Positions 49,320 through 58,340 of a stretch of DNA of 64,000 bases are shown here, one piece after another. The translations under genes and the position numbers were made by a program. Source of the DNA: Lysobacteraceae bacterium (GTDB taxonomy: Bacteria > Pseudomonadota > Gammaproteobacteria > Xanthomonadales > Xanthomonadaceae); contig JAEUPQ010000015.1 of NCBI GenBank assembly GCA_016789405.1, positions 1 to 64,000 of the forward strand, read 5' to 3'. Within the stretch, counting starts at the first letter, position 1. Every line of letters begins with the position of its first letter. Below the pieces are notes generated by a model, which saw nothing but the letters and a program-made list of their open reading frames with translations, was not told where the DNA came from and did no database searches.

Positions 49320-51839
49320 TCAGTCGTCGCGCGATGGCGTTCCGTTTCGATCCTCGTCGATGGCGCCCGCATCGCGCGGGCGCAACCAGCCGTCCGGCAC
49401 GCTGCGCAGGTGGACGTCCTGCTGCGGGAATGGAATCTCGATGCCGGCCTGCACCAGCGCCGTGTGGATCCGCGTGACCAGGTCGCTGCGCACCAGCACC
49501 CAGTCGTCGTACTCGTGGGTCCACGCGCGCACCGAGAAATCCAGCGAACTCGCGCCCATGCCGATGAACAGCACGGTCGGCGCCGGCGATTCCGCGACAT
49601 CCTTCGTGCTGACCACCGTCTCGCGCAGCAGGGCGATGACCGCGGACACATCCGAGCCGTAGGCCACGCCCACCGGCACGTCCAGCCGGCGCCGGCGGTC
49701 GAGCAGCGTCCAGTTGGTCAGTTTTTCCGACAGCAGCAGGCCGTTGGGCACCACCACGTCGGCGCCCTCGAAGGTCGAGATCGTCGTCGAGCGCATGCCG
49801 ATCATGCGCACCCGGCCGTTCGTGCCACCGACGTCCACCACGTCGCCCGGCTGGATCGGTCGTTCGAACATCAGGATCAGGCCGGACACGAAGTTCTTCA
49901 CCACGTCCTGCAGGCCCAGGCCGATGCCCACGCCCAGCGCGCCGAACACGAACGCCAGTTGCCCGACCTTGAAGCCCGCCGCCGACAACGCCAGCAGCAG
50001 GCCCAGCATCAGCATCGCGTAGTAGCTCAGCGACGCGATGCTGTTGTCCACGCCGCGCGGCAGCGACATCTTCGGCAGCACTTCGTTGCGCAGCAGGTAG
50101 CGCACCGCGCGTGCCGACAGGAAGGCCACGACCACGGCGATGGCGAACACCAGCACGTTGCCCAGGCTGATGCTGATCTCGCCGAAGGTGAAGGCGTGCT
50201 GCAGGATGTCGCGCGCCAGCGCGTACGCCGGCCGCCAGATACGGAACTGCTGCATCGTGAAGATGACCCAGCCGACGATGCCCGCCAATGCCAGGCCGCG
50301 CGCGGCCAGCGCCGACATCGTGTCCGCCGAATCGCCGACGACGCGCACGCCCGCGCCCGCGGCCAGATGCAGCATCGCGTGCACCAGCGCGGATGCGACG
50401 TTCACGCTGGCATACAGCGCAAGCGCGACGTAGCCGCTGTCGATCAGCGCGGAGACCAGCGTTTCCGCCAGCGACACATTGCCGAACACGTTCGCCAGCA
50501 CCGACACCGCCAGCATCGCCACGCCCGCCCAGGCGCCCGCGCGCAGCAGGCGCACCGCGCGGGCCGGCGGGGTGTTGCCGCGCCGGACGCGGGCGCGCCA
50601 CAGCAGCCACAGGGTGAGCAGCATCGCCAGCATCGCCAATCCAAGCAGGTACCAGCGATACACGTGGCTGTTCCCGAGCAGCAGGAATTCGAATCGCTGC
50701 AGCAGGTAGAAGGCCGTCGCCGCCAGCGGCCACGGGCCGAACAGGCCGCGCGCCTCCAACGGCAGCATCCGCAGCACCGGCACCAGTGCGACCAGCATCG
50801 CGAACTGGTGCAGCATCAGCGGCGCGTTGGGTTCGAACAGCGGAATGCCCATCATCGCCAGCAGCAGCCACGACGACATGGGCCTGCGCAGCACGCGGCC
50901 GTAGCTGGGGTGCTGCGCGGTCGGCAGGTCGCCGCGGCGTGCGCGCCAGGCCAGCCACAGCAGCGCCGCCAGCAGCAGTGCCTGCAAGGCATGCAGCGCG
51001 CGCTGGTTGCCGCCGTCGGATTTCGAATACTCGCGCAGGAACTCGGCCTCGATCTTCAGCCCGTTACCCAGCGCACTCAGCGCCGGGGTGTTGTCGGTGG
51101 ATCGGGGCATCGCCCAGATGGGGCTGGCATCCAGACGCATCAGCCGTCGGTCGATGTGCTTGATGGCGGCAGCGACAGAAGCCTGTCCTGCCGTGATCCG
51201 GGCTTCCAGCCGGTTCGCGCGGCGACCGAGTTCGATCTGTCGTACCAGTGGCTTGGACAGCAGCGCTTCGGCCTGGTCCAGCTGCGCGATCATCGCGGTC
51301 ACGCGGGCGAGCAAGGGCGCTGGCAGGCGGCTATCGGCCGCGGCGTCGCGGGTCGCGACCCAGTCCGCGCGACGTCGCGCGACATCCTGCGCGTCGGTGG
51401 TCGGCGTCGCCACCAGCAGTTTCATGTCTTCGCGCCATTGCGCGAACTGGCGCGCATCGAACCGCCAGTGCCGATCCAGGCTCTCCAGCCGCATCACCGG
51501 CAGTTGCATCAGGTCGCTGCTGCGGAACTGCTTCGATTTCTCGTTGACCGAACGCTCGATTGCGGCGAGGGCCGGAACCAGGCGGTCCGTGGGATCCGCC
51601 CCGGCCGTGCGCAGCCGCACTTCTTCGAGGAAACGCTCGTCGTCCGAGATCCGCGATGCGATGTCGCCCACCGGAATCGCCGTCGGTCCCTGTGCTGCAG
51701 CCGGTGCCTGCGAATCGGCTGCGGCCGCGCTGCCGTCGTTTGCCGGAGCCAGTCCCGGCAACTGCGCGAAGGCGGCAGGGCTCGTGAAGAGGGCGGTCGT
51801 CAGCAGGATGCCGGCGACGCGCGCGACCAGACGGTGCAT
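49320..51839 (-). CDS. MscS-family mechanosensitive channel, large form
   Basis: An 839-residue protein. Signal peptide (GILLTTALFTSPAAFA), then a long periplasmic helical region to ~290, then several membrane helices (~295-560), and a C-terminal MscS unit from ~590: LGLLLALSAAGFKVGQLAFVFGALGVGIGLGLQDVVKNFVSGLILMFERPIQPGDVV-type pore helix and beta domain, with TSTFEGADVVVPNGLLLSEKLTNWTL-like MscS signature. It resembles MscK/MscM-sized channels that release solutes on osmotic downshock. Convergent with the PliI-like gene, 30 bp apart. Confidence 0.9.
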   Translation of the reverse strand: MHRLVARVAGILLTTALFTSPAAFAQLPGLAPANDGSAAAADSQAPAAAQGPTAIPVGDIASRISDDERFLEEVRLRTAGADPTDRLVPALAAIERSVNEKSKQFRSSDLMQLPVMRLESLDRHWRFDARQFAQWREDMKLLVATPTTDAQDVARRRADWVATRDAAADSRLPAPLLARVTAMIAQLDQAEALLSKPLVRQIELGRRANRLEARITAGQASVAAAIKHIDRRLMRLDASPIWAMPRSTDNTPALSALGNGLKIEAEFLREYSKSDGGNQRALHALQALLLAALLWLAWRARRGDLPTAQHPSYGRVLRRPMSSWLLLAMMGIPLFEPNAPLMLHQFAMLVALVPVLRMLPLEARGLFGPWPLAATAFYLLQRFEFLLLGNSHVYRWYLLGLAMLAMLLTLWLLWRARVRRGNTPPARAVRLLRAGAWAGVAMLAVSVLANVFGNVSLAETLVSALIDSGYVALALYASVNVASALVHAMLHLAAGAGVRVVGDSADTMSALAARGLALAGIVGWVIFTMQQFRIWRPAYALARDILQHAFTFGEISISLGNVLVFAIAVVVAFLSARAVRYLLRNEVLPKMSLPRGVDNSIASLSYYAMLMLGLLLALSAAGFKVGQLAFVFGALGVGIGLGLQDVVKNFVSGLILMFERPIQPGDVVDVGGTNGRVRMIGMRSTTISTFEGADVVVPNGLLLSEKLTNWTLLDRRRRLDVPVGVAYGSDVSAVIALLRETVVSTKDVAESPAPTVLFIGMGASSLDFSVRAWTHEYDDWVLVRSDLVTRIHTALVQAGIEIPFPQQDVHLRSVPDGWLRPRDAGAIDEDRNGTPSRDD

Positions 51840-51931
51840 GCGATCTCCGTGGGCGTTGAGGCTGCGGCCAGTCTAGCCTGCCTTCCCGAACCACGCAGGT
51901 CGCGCCATCGGTCGCCAGGCGCCGGAAACGC

Positions 51932-51953
51932 GACGGGGCCCGAAGGCCCCGTC
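51932..51953 (-). terminator. Hairpin after the glycine-zipper gene
   Basis: GACGGGGCC-CGAA-GGCCCCGTC is a perfect 9-bp stem with a 4-base loop, 56 bp past the stop of the minus-strand gene at 52009. A T-run on the minus strand is weak. Confidence 0.6.
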
Positions 51954-52008
51954 ATTCAATCGATTCGATTCAGTGCAGCGGTGCCGTCGTCGTCACTGGG
52001 CGCGGACA

Positions 52009-52815
52009 TCACTCGGCGCGAACATCCACGCGCACCCGGATGCGGTCGCCGGGATGGTGGTCGGTGCGGGTCGTGTACTCGCGGCCGCCGTAGCGATAGG
52101 TCACGTCGTAGCCCGCCACTTCACCGTCGCCTTCGCTGCGGTATGCGTCTTCGCGCACCGGGTCGCAGACCGTCACGCTGGCTTCGCGACGATTGCGCTG
52201 GCTGCTTTCGTAGATCTCGCGACCGGCCATGCCGCCGACCATCGAGCCCACCGCTGCGGTGGCGTAACGCGCTGAACCACCGCCGACCTTGCTGCCCAGT
52301 GCCGCACCGACGATGCCGCCCAGCACGGTCGCCACGTTGCGGCCGGTCTGCGTGCCGCGGCTGCGGTCGTCGTAGTTGCGGGCATCGCGGTCGTACGTGC
52401 CCCAGGGGTCATTGCTGCGATAGCGATCGTCGTAGCCGTTGTCGTAACGATCGCCGTAGCGGTCAGCGTAGCGATTGTCGTAGCGGTCGTCGTAGCGATC
52501 ACCGTAACGATTGTCGTAGCGGTCGTCGTAGCGATCACCGTAACGATCGTCGTAGCGATCGTCATGGCGGCCATCGCGATCGGTGTACAGGCCGCCTTCG
52601 CGGTAGCAGTTGCGGTCGTCGGTGCGGTTGTACTGTTCGTTGCGCGAGATGATCGGGTCGACCCGGATCACCTCGGCATATTCGTAGAGCGGGGCGATGC
52701 GGTCGCCGTCGGAATGCGAGTAGTCCCTGGCGGAGGAGCTGTAGTCCTGTGCGGAAGTCGTGCCGATGGTGGTCACAAGGGCGACGGCGAGCAGGGAAAC
52801 GGCGAGGCGATGCAT
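52009..52815 (-). CDS. Glycine-zipper 2TM protein with DRY-repeat region
   Basis: A 268-residue secreted protein (signal LLAVALVTTIGTTSAQ). Residues ~80-135 are a run of four-residue repeats of the type D-R-Y-(D/G/A)-(D/N) in tandem. Residues ~155-195 form a glycine-zipper membrane-insertion segment (VATVLGGIVGAALGSKVGGG ... AAVGSMVGGMAGREI) as in the Rickettsia 17-kDa/SlyB group. The C-terminal part is a small beta domain (VAGYDVTYRYGGREYTTRTDHHPGDRIRVRV) often found behind that segment. Outer-membrane or periplasmic location is expected. Confidence 0.82.
   Translation of the reverse strand: MHRLAVSLLAVALVTTIGTTSAQDYSSSARDYSHSDGDRIAPLYEYAEVIRVDPIISRNEQYNRTDDRNCYREGGLYTDRDGRHDDRYDDRYGDRYDDRYDNRYGDRYDDRYDNRYADRYGDRYDNGYDDRYRSNDPWGTYDRDARNYDDRSRGTQTGRNVATVLGGIVGAALGSKVGGGSARYATAAVGSMVGGMAGREIYESSQRNRREASVTVCDPVREDAYRSEGDGEVAGYDVTYRYGGREYTTRTDHHPGDRIRVRVDVRAE
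52421..52564. repeat. Intragenic 12-bp tandem repeat array
   Basis: About twelve imperfect copies of a 12-bp unit (plus strand GTAGCGATCGTC and variants), with a higher-order 36-bp period visible between 52472 and 52543. It encodes the DRY repeats of the glycine-zipper protein and keeps the frame, so copy-number change would lengthen or shorten the protein by four residues at a time. Confidence 0.85.
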
Positions 52816-52993
52816 GGCGGACTCCGGGCGCCGGGATGGCGCGAACGCACGCTAGGGTCGGGGGGGTAACGCGAGGCTGAATATCGACACGTTTCCGATA
52901 CGCGGGGCTGGCGCATTTAGCGGCGCCTCAGCCGGGCCGCGACGCCTGTCGCGGTTCGGCCGAATCGCGCTGGTTGGCGCCGATCCCCTCGCG

Positions 52994-53428
52994 TCAGGCC
53001 AGGCTCGCTTCCAGGCTCACCCGTACCGCCAGCGCCCGCGAGATCACGCAGCCGGCCTTGGCGGCATGGGCGAGCTCGTCGAACTGCGCGGCCGTGATGT
53101 CCGGCACGGACGCCGTGACGATCAGCAGTACGCCGGTGACCGTCGGGCCCGGGTCCATGCCCGGTTCCATCGTGACTTCGGCACGGGTCTCGATCTTCGT
53201 CGGCGTGAAGCCGGCTTTGCCCAGTACCGCGCTCAGCGCCATGCTGAAGCAGCCGGCGTGGGCCACGGCGAGCAGTTCCTCGGGATTCGTGCCCTTGTCA
53301 TCGCCGAACCGGGTCTTGAACGAATAGTTCTGGTCGGCGAACAGACCGCTCTGCGGGGTGCTGAGCGCGCCCTTGCCGTTCTGCAGGTCGCCTTCCCAAC
53401 GTGCTGCGCCGATGCGCTTGAAAGCCAT
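52994..53428 (-). CDS. OsmC/Ohr-family peroxiredoxin-like protein
   Basis: A 144-residue OsmC-type protein, starting at ATG 53428 (MAFKRIGAARWEGDLQNGKG). The two redox cysteines are in LLAVAHAGCFSMALS near residue 59 and AKAGCVISRAL near residue 125, the OsmC spacing. It reduces organic hydroperoxides with thiol donors in the cytoplasm. Upstream frame extension is not needed. Divergent from the EF-G paralogue. Confidence 0.93.
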   Translation of the reverse strand: MAFKRIGAARWEGDLQNGKGALSTPQSGLFADQNYSFKTRFGDDKGTNPEELLAVAHAGCFSMALSAVLGKAGFTPTKIETRAEVTMEPGMDPGPTVTGVLLIVTASVPDITAAQFDELAHAAKAGCVISRALAVRVSLEASLA

Positions 53429-53672
53429 GGCAGGACTCCTTGTAGGGGGAGCGTCGAGTCTACGCCCGGCAAGGGCGTCGTGGCGCCCGCCGTGCGCATC
53501 GCCATGCATGCTGCGTTGCAATGCGGCTTGACCCCCGCCGCGTAACTTCCGATGCTTGCCCTGCGTCCCCCGGACGCCCCGCCATGACCGCCCGCCGAGC
53601 ACCGCTCGGAGGCAGTGCCCGCAGCGGACAGCCATGACGGCTCTCACCCTTTGGATAGAAGGAGAGTCGGTC

Positions 53673-55721
53673 ATGTCCTACAGCACATCGCAGATCCGCA
53701 ACGTGGCCCTTGCAGGCCACCCTGGCGCCGGCAAAACAACATTGTTCGAAGCCCTGCTGCATGCCGGCGGCGCACTCCAGACGGCAGGCAGCATCGAACG
53801 CGGCACCACGGTGTCCGACTTCGACCCCATCGAGAAGGAACGCGGCCACTCCATCGACGCCGCCATCGCCAGCACGGACCATGCTGGCATCCATGTGAAT
53901 CTCATCGACACCGCCGGCTACCCGGACTTCCGCGGCCCCACGCTCGCCGCGCTGGCCGTGGTCGAAACCGTCGCCGTGGTGGTCGACGCCGACACCGGCA
54001 TCGGCTACGGCACGCGCCGGATGATGGAATACGCCCAGGGCCGGCGGCTGTGCCGCGCCATCGTCGTCAACAAGATCGACCACGACGGCGCCGACCTCCG
54101 GGCATTGCTCGACGAGCTGCGCGAGACCTTCGGCAACGAAGTGCTGCCGCTCAACCTGCCGGCCAACGGCGGCAAAGCCGTCATCGATTGCTTCGGCAAC
54201 AACACAGGCGACAGCGACCTCGGCCCCGTCGCCGACTGGCACCAGCGCATCATCGACCAGGTGGTCGAGATCAACGAACAGGTCATGGACCACTTCCTCG
54301 AAGTCGGCGAGGAAGGCCTGGGCGGCCAGGAACTGCACGACGCCTTCGAGCAATGCCTGCGCGAAGGCCACCTCGTCCCCGTCTGCTTCGTCTCCGCGCG
54401 CGCCGGCACCGGCGTGAAGGAACTGCTCGACATCGCCGAGAAACTCTTCCCGCACCCCGGCGAAGCCAATCCGCCGATGTTCGTGAAAGGGCAGGGCGAG
54501 GACGCCACGTCCTTCGAGTCCACGCCCGATCCCGCCGCTCACGTCATCGCCGACGTGTTCCGCATCGTCAACGACCCCTTCGTCGGCAAGCTCGGCGTCT
54601 TCCGCGTCTACCAGGGCACGGTGAAGAAGGACATCCAGCTCTTCGTCGACGACGGCAAGAAGCCCTTCAAGGTCGCCCACCTGTTCAAGCTCAAGGGCAA
54701 GGACCACGTCGAGATCGACCGCGCCGTGCCCGGCGACATCGCCGCCGTCGCCAAGATCGACGAACTGCATTTCGACGCCGTGCTGCACGACAGCCACGAC
54801 GAAGACCACATCCACCTCGCGCCGCTGGATTTCCCCAAGCCGATGTTCGGCCTCGCCGTCGAAGCCGCCAGCAAGGGCCAGGAGCAGAAACTGTCGATCG
54901 CCCTGCACAAGCTGGCCGAGGAAGACCCGTGCTTCCACGTCGAACACGAGATCGAAACCAACGAGACCGTCGTGCGCGGCCTGTCCGACCTGCACCTGCG
55001 CATCCACCTGCAGCGCCTGAAGGACCGCTACGGCGTCGACGTGAAGACCCGCCCGCCGCGCATCGCCTACCGCGAAACCGTGTCCGCGAACGCCGAAGGC
55101 CATCATCGCCACAAGAAGCAGACCGGCGGCGCCGGTCAGTTCGGCGAAGTCTTCCTGCGCATCGAACCGCTGCCGCGCGGAACCGGTTTCGAATTCCTCG
55201 ACGAAGTGAAGGGCGGCACCATCCCCGGCCAGTTCATGCCCGCCGTGGAGAAGGGCGTGCGCCAGGTGCTCGCCAGCGGCGCCGTCGCCGGCTATCCCAT
55301 GCAGGACGTCCGCGTCATCGTCTACGACGGCAAGCACCACCCGGTCGACAGCAAGGAAGTCGCCTTCATCGCCGCCGGCAAGAAAGCCTTCCTCGACGCC
55401 ATCGCCAAAGCCCGCCCGCAGGTGCTCGAACCCATCGTCGACCTCGAAGTCGCCGCCCCGGAAAACCACATGGGCGACATCAGCGGCGGCCTTTCCTCCA
55501 AACGCGCCCGCATCAACGGCACCGACTCACTGCGCGGCGGCGAGATCGTCGTCAAGGCGCAGGTGCCGCTGTCGGAACTGGAAGGCTATGCCGCGGAATT
55601 GAAGTCGGTGACGGCCGGGCGGGGCAGGTACTCGCTGGATTTCAGTCATTACGAGCCTGTGCCGGCGCAGGTGCAGGGGAAGTTGGTGGAGGCTTACAAG
55701 CCGAGGCATGAGGAGGAGTGA
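53673..55721 (+). CDS. Elongation factor G-like GTPase (EF-G2/FusA2 type)
   Basis: A 682-residue EF-G paralogue from ATG 53673 behind AAGGAGAG. P-loop GHPGAGKT at 15-22, switch I region IEKERGHSI, NKID intact. G3 reads DTAGYPDF (79-86) where EF-G has DTPGHVDF: the GTPase-activating histidine is tyrosine, as in actinobacterial FusA2-type proteins, at least one of which lacks ribosome-stimulated GTPase activity. Domains II-V follow (KDIQLFVDDGKKPFKVAHLF; RPPRIAYRETVSANAEGHHRHKKQTGGAGQFGEV). It is not the housekeeping fusA, which would sit by rpsL/rpsG/tuf. Translation-related stress role is inferred. The Shedu gene begins 35 bp downstream. Confidence 0.88.
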   Translation: MSYSTSQIRNVALAGHPGAGKTTLFEALLHAGGALQTAGSIERGTTVSDFDPIEKERGHSIDAAIASTDHAGIHVNLIDTAGYPDFRGPTLAALAVVETVAVVVDADTGIGYGTRRMMEYAQGRRLCRAIVVNKIDHDGADLRALLDELRETFGNEVLPLNLPANGGKAVIDCFGNNTGDSDLGPVADWHQRIIDQVVEINEQVMDHFLEVGEEGLGGQELHDAFEQCLREGHLVPVCFVSARAGTGVKELLDIAEKLFPHPGEANPPMFVKGQGEDATSFESTPDPAAHVIADVFRIVNDPFVGKLGVFRVYQGTVKKDIQLFVDDGKKPFKVAHLFKLKGKDHVEIDRAVPGDIAAVAKIDELHFDAVLHDSHDEDHIHLAPLDFPKPMFGLAVEAASKGQEQKLSIALHKLAEEDPCFHVEHEIETNETVVRGLSDLHLRIHLQRLKDRYGVDVKTRPPRIAYRETVSANAEGHHRHKKQTGGAGQFGEVFLRIEPLPRGTGFEFLDEVKGGTIPGQFMPAVEKGVRQVLASGAVAGYPMQDVRVIVYDGKHHPVDSKEVAFIAAGKKAFLDAIAKARPQVLEPIVDLEVAAPENHMGDISGGLSSKRARINGTDSLRGGEIVVKAQVPLSELEGYAAELKSVTAGRGRYSLDFSHYEPVPAQVQGKLVEAYKPRHEEE

Positions 55722-55756
55722 TGATTTTTACTCTTGTCCATTGAGGAATAAAAACT

Positions 55757-56962
55757 ATGGAGACAGATGGCGACGGTGGCCTTACGGATGCCGACTATGC
55801 TGCCAGAAAGCGAAGTGACCGTATCTATGTGTCGAGACCATTCAAGATCGGTATCGAACGAACCAAAGATGCTCGTTACATTTCGCGCGTGTTCGACGAG
55901 TCAGAAAGAAATCGATTCGATGCCGTTGATGGTGAAATCGTCCTTCGTGCTACACATGGTGACAAGGTGCAGGTAAAGGCGGTAGTGACCAGTGATGACC
56001 ATAACGTACGTCAGCTCACCTTGCAGAGCTTTAGGATTTACAAGGATGGTGCTCGTCCGAATGAAAGGTATGGAATAAATCTTAAAGGTAGTGAGATTGA
56101 TCAGCTTCTGGAATTTGTGGAAGTAGCAAGAAAATTAGAAGTGACGGCACGCGGCCGCTTGAAAATTGATAGAGAAGCGCTCGATCACATTGATTTGGAT
56201 CTGGATGAGGCTGCAAAAAAATGGTTGATCGATAATCCGGACGCGCTGCGTGAACTTGTATCAAGTCAAATGACCACGCGTGATGTGGTTGCAGTTACCT
56301 ATCGGAGACGCCAGCTTGATGCGTTTCATAGGCTTCTCCATGATAATGAGCACTTTGACAAGCTAGTTTCGAGCCGGTTTGGCGGAAGAGAAGAGAGCCT
56401 TTGGCAGGCATTTTTTGAGAAGAATCGATGGATTTTTGGCTACGGAATATTCCATCTTTCTATCGAGGGTTTTTCTCAAAAGAAACTTGAGCAATTGGTT
56501 GCAGGGGCGACGGTGGCCACGGCTGGAAAGCGAATTGATGGTCTGCTGCGAACTCGCGGTCGAGTTAGTTCGACGTGTTTGGTTGAGATAAAGCGTCATA
56601 GAACAGCATTGCTTGAAAAAGATAAGTATCGTTCAGGCGCTTGGCAAGCGTCGAAAGAGGTGACGGGTGCTATAGCCCAGGCGCTAATGTCGGTTGATGG
56701 TATGGAACAGCAGTTTTCAAGGATGTTGGTAGTTAAAGACGAGGACGGAAATCCAACTGGAGAATCAGCCGTTATTGCTCGTCCGCGCTCAGTGGTTGTG
56801 TGTGGGTCGCTATCAGAATTTGTAAGTGATAATGGCGTGAATGAAGATAAATTTCGTAGTTTTGAGTTGTTTCGAAGAAGCTTGATAGCACCTGACATTA
56901 TTACTTTTGATGAGCTTTTTGAGCGAGCAAGGCTAATTGTGGAGGACTCAGAGAATGTCTAG
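55757..56962 (+). CDS. sduA: Shedu anti-phage defence nuclease SduA (DUF4263)
   Basis: A 401-residue protein behind GAGGAATA. The C-terminal domain has the Shedu/DUF4263 pattern: LWQAFFEKNRWIFGYGIFHLS near residue 215, then GKRIDGLLRT with D261, and CLVEIKRHRTALL with E277 and K279. These are the D-ExK residues of its PD-(D/E)XK nuclease core. FARPRSVVVCGS-like and FRSFELFRRSLI segments follow, also typical. The N-terminal ~190 residues are a separate sensor-like region without a family I can name. The gene is visibly poorer in G+C than its neighbours, suggesting recent transfer. Shedu is a single-gene defence system that degrades DNA upon phage infection. Confidence 0.85.
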   Translation: METDGDGGLTDADYAARKRSDRIYVSRPFKIGIERTKDARYISRVFDESERNRFDAVDGEIVLRATHGDKVQVKAVVTSDDHNVRQLTLQSFRIYKDGARPNERYGINLKGSEIDQLLEFVEVARKLEVTARGRLKIDREALDHIDLDLDEAAKKWLIDNPDALRELVSSQMTTRDVVAVTYRRRQLDAFHRLLHDNEHFDKLVSSRFGGREESLWQAFFEKNRWIFGYGIFHLSIEGFSQKKLEQLVAGATVATAGKRIDGLLRTRGRVSSTCLVEIKRHRTALLEKDKYRSGAWQASKEVTGAIAQALMSVDGMEQQFSRMLVVKDEDGNPTGESAVIARPRSVVVCGSLSEFVSDNGVNEDKFRSFELFRRSLIAPDIITFDELFERARLIVEDSENV

Positions 56963-57117
56963 CATGGGGTAAAGGTTAGAATTATAATTAGATGGCTAAA
57001 GTACGCGAAGTTGTTTGGCCATCGAGATGCTCTGAATTTCATGTCGAAATTTTTTGGAGCAGTTACGCTTTGTTTTATTCAAATAAGCTGAAATGGAATT
57101 CGGGGGAGTTGTTCGAT

Positions 57118-57819
57118 ATGAATGCGAGCGCAGATTTTCGTCAGGCAGTCCTTGAAATATCCGGGTCTGTTATTAAGGCTGCCGGCGGAGAAATAGCAAG
57201 GAGCATCACTCAGGAGTCGCTTGGTGACTCTGTGGCAACGGTGCTGGCGACTCTCGCTGAAGAAAGTGTTGCTGCAATTGCGGGCCCAGTTTTGCGTGTC
57301 ATTTTGTCGGTAATGACTAGAGATAGCGCAAGTCTGCAGGCATTACTCGGTGAGCCCGCGTTGACTGGTCTGCGCGAGGCGCAAAATGCGCTAGCTATCG
57401 AAATGAATGGAGACAGATCGATTTCTATCCGAGAGTCTCGGCTGCTATCTGCTGACGCGAGCTTGGCAAGAGCAGTCACCATTGCTTTGCAATCTAACGA
57501 TCATGGGATGGTTGGGGTTATTTATCTGATTCGAGCTCTTATCTCTTTGGATATGAAAAGTGAGCAGGTTGCAAAAAATGATCTGAAGCATTGCATTTCA
57601 GAACTGAATAAGATGATCTCAGCTCTGAATGAGATGAAGGAGATTCATCAAGGCGATCTTGATGCTATGCGGGCGGGCAGGGGGAGTGGGTATGGTTTGA
57701 CAAGGACGGGATCACTTCGGAGCAAGATTGAGCAGTTGGATGCGCAGATTAGCCCACTAGTAGGAACCCGAGATTTTGCGCAATCAATACTGATATGTGC
57801 GACGGAAGAAGGGTCGTAG
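57118..57819 (+). CDS. Unknown protein downstream of the Shedu gene
   Basis: I choose ATG 57118, ten bases after GGGGGAG, giving 233 residues; an ATG at 56992 would add 42 residues of a different character. The protein is mostly helical: a small-residue-rich segment at ~12-75 (VIKAAGGEIARSI ... VATVLATLAEESVAAIAGPVLRVILSVM), possibly membrane-interacting, and a C-terminal coiled-coil-like part (ELNKMISALNEMKEIHQGDL). Low G+C like sduA and 155 bp behind it, so the two likely arrived together. No recognised family; a membrane-acting partner of Shedu is only a guess. Confidence 0.5.
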   Translation: MNASADFRQAVLEISGSVIKAAGGEIARSITQESLGDSVATVLATLAEESVAAIAGPVLRVILSVMTRDSASLQALLGEPALTGLREAQNALAIEMNGDRSISIRESRLLSADASLARAVTIALQSNDHGMVGVIYLIRALISLDMKSEQVAKNDLKHCISELNKMISALNEMKEIHQGDLDAMRAGRGSGYGLTRTGSLRSKIEQLDAQISPLVGTRDFAQSILICATEEGS

Positions 57820-57822
57820 TTC

Positions 57823-57920
57823 TTGTTGGATCCATAATCGAAGCGTCTTTCATCTTCTTCGGTTGCTGGGCCATTGCTGACGATTGTCGGCGCATGACGC
57901 CTTCGGCTTATGCGCCCTAC
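57823..57920. repeat. Palindromic repeat, family R1, copy 1 (left half decayed)
   Basis: The right arm GGCGCATGACGCCTTCGGCTTATGCGCCCTAC (57889-57920; written in two parts because of length: GGCGCATGACGCC then TTCGGCTTATGCGCCCTAC) matches copies at 60465-60558 and 61984-62080. The left arm here is altered (ATAATCGAAGCGTCTTTCAT). It lies just after the Shedu-partner gene and begins the mosaic region. Confidence 0.75.
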
Positions 57921-57997
57921 GAAAATCAAAAAAGCGGCGTCGGAGAGTGTGCGGGGGGTGTGCTCCGTTGTCGTCCCAGTCTCGCACCGTGCTCGGC

Positions 57998-58108
57998 GCG
58001 TCAAGGTCAAGGCGAGTTGCTGCGCAAACCTTGACGCGCCTGCGCGCGATGCGCCTCTGAATCGCCAACGAAGCCCACTTCGGGTTTCGGGCAAAACGGA
58101 GTTCCGTC
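57998..58108 (+). repeat. Module leader, copy A
   Basis: A ~110-bp leader: a stem GCGTCAAGGT ... ACCTTGACGC (57998-58007 with 58028-58037), then GCGCGATGCGCCTCTGAATCG-type sequence, then ACGGAG as ribosome site before ATG 58109. The same leader precedes five other copies of the small ORF. Confidence 0.85.
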
Positions 58109-58294
58109 ATGTCCCAAGCGCAGCCAGTCTCCAACGTCCTCCTCGTCGAAGTCCCGCCGCAGTTCATCGCCCTCTGCCACGCCAGCGGCGTCAGCCCCCA
58201 ATCCACCCTGCGCGGCCTCGCCGCCATGCTCTGCGGCCTGCGCTACGACGAAGACAACCGCCTCCTCCCGCTGGACGCCCCCGCGTCCCGCTGA
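58109..58294 (+). CDS. Repeated small ORF, copy A (61 residues)
   Basis: Intact copy. The product starts MSQAQPVSNVLLVEVPPQF, then CHASGVSPQSTLRGLAAML and CGLRYDEDNRLLPLDAPASR. The middle looks like two short helices (FIALCHASG; TLRGLAAMLCGL) and the tail is acidic. I do not recognise a family with certainty; short proteins of this build in Xanthomonadaceae may be small DNA-binding or adaptor proteins, but that is a guess. A ribosome site (ACGGAG) stands nine bases before the start. Third-position bias to G/C and conservation of frame across copies A, C and D argue that it is coding. Confidence 0.6.
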   Translation: MSQAQPVSNVLLVEVPPQFIALCHASGVSPQSTLRGLAAMLCGLRYDEDNRLLPLDAPASR

Positions 58295-58301
58295 CCCGCT
58301 C

Positions 58302-58325
58302 GATGGGCCCGTTCGCGGGCCTATC
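58302..58325 (+). terminator. Module hairpin after copy A
   Basis: GATGGGCCCG-TTCG-CGGGCCTATC: stem with a TTCG loop, seven bases after the stop. Same position behind copies B, C and D, with paired changes in copy C. No T-run follows, so it may stabilise or delimit the transcript instead of terminating it. Confidence 0.6.
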
Positions 58326-58340
58326 CCCCGTAACCCTTGC

